Under the pieces are notes generated by a model that saw nothing but the letters and a program-made list of their open reading frames with translations, was not told the DNA's origin and ran no database searches. Shown in pieces: positions 55,657 to 61,246 of a stretch of DNA of 61,246 nt (positions are counted from its first letter, which is position 1; every line of letters starts with the position of its first letter). The position numbers and the translations under genes are program-made. Source of the stretch: Acidobacteriota bacterium (GTDB taxonomy: Bacteria > Acidobacteriota > Thermoanaerobaculia > Multivoradales > Multivoraceae); the NCBI GenBank assembly GCA_026707325.1, contig JAPOXA010000005.1, positions 1 to 61,246 of the forward strand, written 5' to 3'.

Positions 55657-58600
55657 TCAGCTCGGTGGTCCGCCCATCTCGAGCAGAAGACGCAGGTCGT
55701 ACGTTGCGCTGCGGGCGCGGAACTCCAGTTCGGCCTCGAACGGTTCCCGGACGTAGCAGATCTCGTGCCCTCCCGATTCGTCGAACAGCACGATCGCCAG
55801 AATGAAGGTCTTCGGTGAGTTCAGCGAGTAGAGCACTTCGTTCTTCGTCACGCTGATCGTGTCGGCATCACGGCGACGCCCTTTCACTTCGAGAAAACGG
55901 GTCTCGCCGCCACCCGGGTCTCGGCTCTCGATGTCGTAGCCGCGCTTCTCCGTCTCAACATCAATCGGCTCGAAGCCCAAACGCTGCTCGGATTTCATGA
56001 CGAGTTCCCGCGCCCGTGCGGCGATCCGCTGACGGTCCGCCAGGACTTCGACCGACACCGTTGGGCGGCCCTGCAGCCGGTCGACAAGGCCTTGCGGCAC
56101 GATGAGCACGCCACCGAGCGCCACCGGCGGCTTGGGCGTGATCTGCTCTTCAAGATCGAGTTCACGCTCCCGGCGCCGCAGTCTCGCCTGAAGATCGTCG
56201 GCGCGGCGCCGGGCCTCCTGGGAGTTGAGACGCGCGTTGACCTTGCCGGCCCGTTCCTCGGCTTCAAGCTCCAGGGCGCGGTTGTCCCAATGACTCATTT
56301 CCTTCGTGAGCCGCTCCTTCACGGCGGCCCGCGTCTTCGCGATCAGATCCAGCTTCACGCGCCGCACTTCCTCGAGATGGCCGGGTACCGTGTGAGCGAC
56401 AGCGTGGGCCAAGGCCCGCTGCTCCAGATCGCGAACGATCCAGGCGCACTCGGGCAAGCCGAGAATCTCGGCCGGAGTCGGCTCGCCCTCAGCCCGGGGA
56501 CGGAGGTCCAGATACGGGGCGTACTGCAGATGCCCCACCTCACCGGCGGCGCTCATCTCCACGAACAAGAGCTGTCTGGAGACTTCCCGACGCTCCCCTG
56601 TCTTCGTCGTCGTCCCATCCTGGATCGCGTGCTCGAGGAACAGGAGAACACGAGGGTCGACGCCCGGATCTTCCTCGTCGACGAGCACCGTGCCGCGCTT
56701 CAAGAGGCCCCGGTCACGTTCCAGCGTGAGATCCAGAACGGAGTCGAGGAGAGGGTGGCCCGGACAAACGAAGGCGGCCTGCGGCCGTCCGGGCGGCGCC
56801 ACGAGGTGCTTCTCGAACGCGATGCGTTCGTACTGGCGAAGCACGGGCGCGCCGCGGCCGATCAGTCGATCCCGGCCACGTACCGTGCCCGGAACGTGAC
56901 GCACCTCGAAGCGCCCTGGCTCCCGCTGCCGCATCCGTCCGCCGAGCAGACGGAACGCTTCGTCAAAGAAGGAACGGACGTAGTGCGGCTGCAACCGACG
57001 AGCCTGGGCCCGCGCCATCGACTCTCGCACCTTCTGCAGGGCGGAAGCGTCCATCGCCTCCTGAACGAGTTGCTTTTCCTCCAGCAGACTCTCAAGCGCG
57101 CCACGGTCCAGCGCATGATCGACGACGGTGTCGAGCCTCGCCTTGACGTCCGGCCGTTCGCCATAGCGGACCGCTTCGAGGAGCAGGTCACGAAGAGGCC
57201 TGCCTTCGAACTCGAGCTTCCCCAGGACGTCGAAGACCTGTCCTCCAAGAGCCTTCCGCGCCTCCTCCAGTTTCTCCAGTAGACGGCGGTAGACATCACC
57301 CTCGCGGGTGTCGTCGGCGACCAGATTCCACAGCCGGCAAGGCTCCGTCTGGCCGATCCGATGGATACGCCCGAACCGCTGCTCCAGCCGATTCGGGTTC
57401 CAGGGCAGGTCGTAGTTGACCATCAGGTGGGCGCGCTGCAGGTTGATGCCCTCGCCCGCCGCATCGGTGGCCAGGAGCAGTTGCACCGAGGGGTCATGGC
57501 GGAAGGATTCCTGCACCTTGAGCCGTCGTTCGCGGCCGACACCGCCGTGAATCGTCACCACGTGGTCATCGCGGCCGATCAGGGTAACGATCCGCTCTTC
57601 GAGATAGCGAAGCGTGTCGACATGCTCGGTGAAGACCACGAGCTTCTGGCCACTGAGTTCCGGCCGCAACAGCAGGTCGGCTAGTTCCCGCCACTTTGTG
57701 TCCCGACCAGCCCGGCGGACTCGCAGAGCCTGGGCCTCGAGATCGCGCAGCGTCGCGAGCTCCGCCTTCAACTCCTCGATGGACTGAGCCGCCGTCGCTT
57801 GATCGAGAATCTGCGCCTCGGCCTGAGCCCTCTCGTCCTCCGGCGCGTCTTCCAGATCCTCAAAGTCCTCTTCGTCGAGTTCGTCCGCGGCGAGCACCTG
57901 CAGGACCAACGAGTGCTGACCGTCGCGCTGATAGGCCTCCAGTTCGCGGAGCCTGCCCAGGAGCCGCTCCCGCCGCCGCCGCAACGACTGGTAGATCGCC
58001 TCCGGCGATGAAGCCAAGCGACGCTGTAGCACCGTCAACGCGAAGCCAACAGTGCCCGCGCGCTTCCTGTTGGCAAGGGCTTCGGCGCGATTGAACTCGG
58101 TGCGGACGTACGCCGAAACCGCGGCATAGAGCTCCGTTTCTTCCGCCGACAGCTGGTACTGCACCGTATGAGCGTGCCGCTCCGGAAACAACGGCTTGCC
58201 ATCGAACTTGAGCAGGCGCTCCTTGACCATGCGACGCATCAAGTCCGAAACATCGGTTGTGTGCGCGTCGTCGCGATACCGGCCCTCAAAGCGGTCACCG
58301 TCAAGCAACGCCATGAACAGCTGAAAGTCCGCCTCCTTGCCGTTGTGTGGCGTCGCCGTCATCAGCAGGAAGTGCCGGGTCAGTCCGGACAGCAGCTGGC
58401 CCAACCGGTAGCGCTTCGTGTAGCGAGCCTCTCTCCCGAAGTAGCTGGCTGACATCTTGTGCGCCTCGTCGCAGACGACCAGATCCCAGCCGGCGTCCGG
58501 CGCCTCCAGCTTCCTCTGCGTACTCTCGTTACGCGAAAGTTGATCCAGCCGCGCGATGACGAGGTCCGTCTCCAGGAACCAGTTGCCGGTCTTGGCAGCC

Positions 58601-59160
58601 TCCAGCTTGTCGTTCGTGAGGATCTCGAACGGCAGGTGGAAGCGATCCCAGAGCTCGTCCTGCCATTGCTCCGCCAGACTCCCCGGACAGACCACCAGGC
58701 AGCGAACCAGGTCGCCGCGCGCAACCAGCTCACGGATGAGCAGCCCTGCCATGATCGTCTTGCCGGCTCCGGGATCGTCCGCGAGGAGGAAGCGCAGCGG
58801 CTGCCTCGGAAGCATGGACTCGTAGACCGCCGTGATCTGGTGCGGCAGGGGATCGACCTTCGACGTGTGAACGGCGAGATGGGGATCGAACAGGTGCGCC
58901 AACCTGATCCTGAGGGCCTCGGCAACCAGTCGGAAGTTCGCGCCGTCGGCGTCGAAACTCCACGGCCGTCCTTCCCTGACCGCCCGCAAGCTGGGCTCGT
59001 CGTCCCGGTAGACGAGCCGGTCGGCGACCTGGCCCGTGGCTGTTCGGTACGTCAACTGGATCGCGTCCGAACCGAACCACTGCGCCGCGACAACGGTGAC
59101 GTCGCCATCCGGGCCCATTCCGCGCACAACGGCGCCGACCGTCAGGTCCTCAAGGCGCAT
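55657..59160 (-). CDS. SNF2/DEAH-type helicase with C-terminal DUF3883 (Hma-type helicase)
   Basis: The ATG at 59160 gives 1167 aa. Motif I is ADDPGAGKT (about 127-135), motif II DEAH (231-234), motif III MTATPH (267-272), with the SF2 C-lobe motifs LLLATDAAGEGINLQ and LEQRFGRIHRIGQ. A Glu/Asp-rich coiled insertion sits between the lobes and another before the end. Residues about 1060-1150 form a DUF3883 domain (GYDIESRDPGG, FLEVKG), the second in this window after the pseudogene at 4.5-7.9 kb. The protein should translocate on DNA for the defence complex. Its start overlaps the DUF4276-like gene by 11 bp, implying coupled translation. Confidence 0.92.
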   Translation of the reverse strand: MRLEDLTVGAVVRGMGPDGDVTVVAAQWFGSDAIQLTYRTATGQVADRLVYRDDEPSLRAVREGRPWSFDADGANFRLVAEALRIRLAHLFDPHLAVHTSKVDPLPHQITAVYESMLPRQPLRFLLADDPGAGKTIMAGLLIRELVARGDLVRCLVVCPGSLAEQWQDELWDRFHLPFEILTNDKLEAAKTGNWFLETDLVIARLDQLSRNESTQRKLEAPDAGWDLVVCDEAHKMSASYFGREARYTKRYRLGQLLSGLTRHFLLMTATPHNGKEADFQLFMALLDGDRFEGRYRDDAHTTDVSDLMRRMVKERLLKFDGKPLFPERHAHTVQYQLSAEETELYAAVSAYVRTEFNRAEALANRKRAGTVGFALTVLQRRLASSPEAIYQSLRRRRERLLGRLRELEAYQRDGQHSLVLQVLAADELDEEDFEDLEDAPEDERAQAEAQILDQATAAQSIEELKAELATLRDLEAQALRVRRAGRDTKWRELADLLLRPELSGQKLVVFTEHVDTLRYLEERIVTLIGRDDHVVTIHGGVGRERRLKVQESFRHDPSVQLLLATDAAGEGINLQRAHLMVNYDLPWNPNRLEQRFGRIHRIGQTEPCRLWNLVADDTREGDVYRRLLEKLEEARKALGGQVFDVLGKLEFEGRPLRDLLLEAVRYGERPDVKARLDTVVDHALDRGALESLLEEKQLVQEAMDASALQKVRESMARAQARRLQPHYVRSFFDEAFRLLGGRMRQREPGRFEVRHVPGTVRGRDRLIGRGAPVLRQYERIAFEKHLVAPPGRPQAAFVCPGHPLLDSVLDLTLERDRGLLKRGTVLVDEEDPGVDPRVLLFLEHAIQDGTTTKTGERREVSRQLLFVEMSAAGEVGHLQYAPYLDLRPRAEGEPTPAEILGLPECAWIVRDLEQRALAHAVAHTVPGHLEEVRRVKLDLIAKTRAAVKERLTKEMSHWDNRALELEAEERAGKVNARLNSQEARRRADDLQARLRRRERELDLEEQITPKPPVALGGVLIVPQGLVDRLQGRPTVSVEVLADRQRIAARARELVMKSEQRLGFEPIDVETEKRGYDIESRDPGGGETRFLEVKGRRRDADTISVTKNEVLYSLNSPKTFILAIVLFDESGGHEICYVREPFEAELEFRARSATYDLRLLLEMGGPPS

Positions 59161-59746
59161 AGGGAAATCGCTCCGCCAGAGCTTCCTGGAACGCGGCAAA
59201 CGCCGGCACGTTCTCAAGCGGACTGTAGTCCGCGATGTACTCCGCCACGCTGACACGACGCGCCACGAGGGACCGCTTGAAGGTCCGACCCCGGCGCCCT
59301 GAGGGATTGCCGGCTGCCGCGACGAGCAACTCGTCCAGACGCTGCTTCGGATTCGCGATACTCTCCAGTTCGGCGACTCTGGGAACACCGATTCCCGCGG
59401 AGGGCGCCCCCGCTGCCTTCGCGATCGCTCCTGCGTCGAAGAGAATCCAGGCCTCCGACACCTGCACGGGCACGACCGGCACGACGTCCGGTCGCTCGAC
59501 GCCCTCGAACTCCTGGAGGCGCCCTTCAAGAGGGAGGCCTTCGGAGTCACGGTGAACGAAGACCAGCATGTCTCCGGAGTCCTGCCTCCCAAGGACCTCC
59601 TTGACGCTGCCGCGACGCTTCCGAAACTGCGGCTCCAGTGACTCCACCTGCGGGTCGACTCGATGAATCGCCCACTCAATGATGGGAACGAGGAGCCGGT
59701 CCGTTCCCCCGTCGGCGACGATGGACCACGTCAACTGCCTTGTCAT
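59150..59746 (-). CDS. DUF4276-like protein
   Basis: The 198-aa cytosolic protein starts SIVADGGTDRLLVPIIEWAI, a pattern like the 'vEG.tD' first motif of Toprim-like folds. MLVFVHRDSEG is the probable second acidic motif (usually D-x-D), and VQVSEAWILFD resembles the 'mtEAWLLaD' motif of DUF4276/RloB-like proteins. Such proteins are often paired with an AAA ATPase in antiviral modules, where the ATPase senses and this partner acts, perhaps as a nuclease. The ATPase overlaps it by 4 bp upstream and the helicase by 11 bp downstream. One canonical Asp appears as His-Arg-Asp. Confidence 0.7.
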   Translation of the reverse strand: MTRQLTWSIVADGGTDRLLVPIIEWAIHRVDPQVESLEPQFRKRRGSVKEVLGRQDSGDMLVFVHRDSEGLPLEGRLQEFEGVERPDVVPVVPVQVSEAWILFDAGAIAKAAGAPSAGIGVPRVAELESIANPKQRLDELLVAAAGNPSGRRGRTFKRSLVARRVSVAEYIADYSPLENVPAFAAFQEALAERFPYAP

Positions 59747-61116
59747 CTCGCCGATCCGAACTCGATCTCCAGCTGCTCGTAGTCCTTGTTGAGTGGAGAC
59801 CCTCCCACGAAATCGACTACGGCCTGCCGCCCGATCGGGAGTGCATCCGATGCGTCGCCATTAAGGAGTTCCGCCCGCCATTCCTCCGCCACCGGCCTGA
59901 AGACGCTGATCGGCCCGCTCTCTTTCGTGAGGGCGCGCTCGACGAACACCAGGTCGCGAAATGGCAGTTGCCGGGCCACTTCCGGAGAATGCGAGTTCAG
60001 CACGACCTGTCGCAGGGGATTGTCGCTCGCGACCGGGCCCTCCACGTCGACCGCATAGTCCTGCAGCAACTCGACGAGGTTCGGCACGCGCGAAGGGTGA
60101 ATCCCGTTCTCAGGCTCCTCGATGCACAGGACGGCGCGGTCCCGCACATCCGCAAGCATCAGGACGAGGGCGATGTAGCGCAGCGTGCCGTCCGACAAAG
60201 ATCGTCCATACAACCAGTTATCCACTCCGTGGATTCGTGCCCGCAGCGCAAGCTGGTCGCGCAGGTCGTCGGAGTAGACGTCGAGCTCGGCGATGTCGGA
60301 GTTCAACTGCCGAAGCCGGTACAGAATCTCTGCCCTGACGTCGGACTTGAGTCCGACCAGGGCGTGCAGGGTAGCCGGCATGTGGCCACCGTCGGCTGCA
60401 ACGTGGGGCGGGGCGCCACGAGTATCCGGAGTCCTCATCGCGCTGGGTTCAAGGTGGAGGACTCTCCAGGAGGACATCTCCCGTTTGGCCGCCAGAACGG
60501 TCGGATAGTCCGCCGTGTTCGTGCCACCGACGACGGTTAGCGGGGACCTGCCGACAGGCGCCGGACGTCCGCGACTTCCGCCATCACCGTGGAGCTGGAT
60601 TCGATCTTCCCTTGTGGAGATCAGCGGACCGCCCCTGCGCGATCCCAACGCTACCGTCCTGCGAAACTCTTTGGACGTCTCGAAGCCGATGAACTTCCGG
60701 TAGTCCCCCATCTTCGCGTGCGTCAGACTCTCGTGTTCCACGAGGAGGCGGTCGGAGCTCCGATCGCAGGCCAGCCCTATCTTGTAGGTCAGCAGCGTCG
60801 TACTCGCCACGGCCCTCTCACCGAAATCGTCCACTGTCTCAGGTGGGACGACCATGTCGGCGCTCAACTCGACGCGCCTGCTGGGGTCCCGCGTGAACAC
60901 GAGGTCGAGCGGTGAGTGTCCGCCGTCGCTCGTGCGCCGCACTTCGGCTGCCGCTCCAACAACGTCCCGACGAGCCAGCGCACTGAGAAAGTGGATCGCA
61001 TCAAAGAGATTGCTCTTCCCGACCCCGTTGTGACCGACAAAGCACGTGAACGGGCCGAAGCGGACGCGAGCCTCCCTGATGCTCTTGAAGTTCCTTATGG
61101 ACAGAGAGACGAGCAT
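59743..61116 (-). CDS. AAA family (SMC/OLD-like) ATPase
   Basis: I use the ATG at 61116 (MLVSLSIRNFKSIREARVRF), giving 457 aa; a TTG six bases upstream is possible. The ABC/SMC-type head has Walker A GHNGVGKS, then a split lobe. A signature region LSDGTLRYIALVLML, Walker B VLCIEEPENGIHPS and an H-loop VVLNSHSPEVA follow. This is the AAA_15/21 architecture of OLD-like defence ATPases, but no Toprim domain is fused; the DUF4276-like neighbour may supply it. It is first in the minus-strand operon leading to the helicase and DUF499 genes. Confidence 0.88.
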   Translation of the reverse strand: MLVSLSIRNFKSIREARVRFGPFTCFVGHNGVGKSNLFDAIHFLSALARRDVVGAAAEVRRTSDGGHSPLDLVFTRDPSRRVELSADMVVPPETVDDFGERAVASTTLLTYKIGLACDRSSDRLLVEHESLTHAKMGDYRKFIGFETSKEFRRTVALGSRRGGPLISTREDRIQLHGDGGSRGRPAPVGRSPLTVVGGTNTADYPTVLAAKREMSSWRVLHLEPSAMRTPDTRGAPPHVAADGGHMPATLHALVGLKSDVRAEILYRLRQLNSDIAELDVYSDDLRDQLALRARIHGVDNWLYGRSLSDGTLRYIALVLMLADVRDRAVLCIEEPENGIHPSRVPNLVELLQDYAVDVEGPVASDNPLRQVVLNSHSPEVARQLPFRDLVFVERALTKESGPISVFRPVAEEWRAELLNGDASDALPIGRQAVVDFVGGSPLNKDYEQLEIEFGSAR

Positions 61117-61246
61117 GAGCAACCAACTCGTGTAATCGACGGCACAAGTGCCTGTCGCTCAGCGCCGCCGCTCAGGAGCTCATGAAGCCTACTAGGGCCT
61201 GTTCACACTATCGCAGTGCATCGACGATGAGCACGAAGACGACGAA
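61117..61246. other. Upstream region at the window edge
   Basis: This holds the promoter region of the minus-strand operon. An ATG at 61227 opens MSTKTT before the window ends. GGGCCTGTTCACAC near 61195 looks like some insertion-sequence ends, but without the other end this is only a hint. Confidence 0.25.

Noticed and set aside
49109..59160. BREX or DISARM
   Set aside because: No PglZ, BrxL, DUF1998 or phospholipase D protein is present; DUF1156 plus DUF499 plus helicase fits Hma better.
44701..61246. Prophage
   Set aside because: Only recombinases are present; no capsid, terminase, tail, lysis or replication genes are seen.

Overview
The window is a GC-rich, densely coded bacterial chromosome segment. 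A tripartite RND pump, TolC-type and beta-barrel outer-membrane proteins, lipobox proteins and MurJ point to a Gram-negative (diderm) heterotroph. GTG and TTG starts and 4-bp stop/start overlaps are common. An Acidobacteriota-like host is my guess from gene content only; no rRNA, tRNA or other strong taxonomic marker is present.

0-10 kb: tail of a molybdopterin oxidoreductase, a DUF3187 protein, a secreted M20 hydrolase overlapping a zinc alcohol dehydrogenase, a hicBA-type pair, a decayed GHKL-ATPase/DUF3883 gene, and a gamma-glutamyltransferase. 10-28 kb: thirteen genes head to tail on the minus strand (hypothetical, RND pump trio, hydantoinase A, TPR lipoprotein, DUF4126, MurJ, PilZ-AMIN protein, class II DAHP synthase, YhhQ-like transporter, TerB, acyl-CoA dehydrogenase-like). 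28-37.8 kb: aminotransferase, TrpS, sodium-solute symporter with a small partner, isoaspartyl peptidase, propionyl-CoA synthetase and a membrane Fe-S oxidoreductase resembling ETF:menaquinone oxidoreductases. 37.8-40.4 kb: a small accessory islet with a 584-aa orphan and a higBA-type pair whose toxin is frameshifted. 40.4-43 kb: TetR regulator with a palindromic operator, then etfB and etfA. 43-44.7 kb: an autotransporter-like barrel.

44.7-61.2 kb is a defence/mobile island. Two tandem tyrosine recombinases, one ending in a HigA-like HTH, lie next to an inverted partial copy of a DUF1156 DNA methylase. The intact methylase lies 0.4 kb further on in the opposite orientation. A minus-strand operon follows: AAA ATPase, DUF4276-like protein, SNF2-type helicase with DUF3883, and a HEPN-DUF499 ATPase. 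Methylase, helicase and DUF499 ATPase fit the helicase-methylase-ATPase (Hma-type) defence class.

The most interesting signal is in that island. The two methylase copies share perfect inverted repeats of 53 and 59 bp at the ends of a central segment of about 1.5 kb that differs between them and includes the DPPY motif. With recombinases next door, this looks like a switchable methylase cassette, analogous to phase-variable pglX in BREX/Pgl systems. That reading is inference; the repeats themselves are directly visible.
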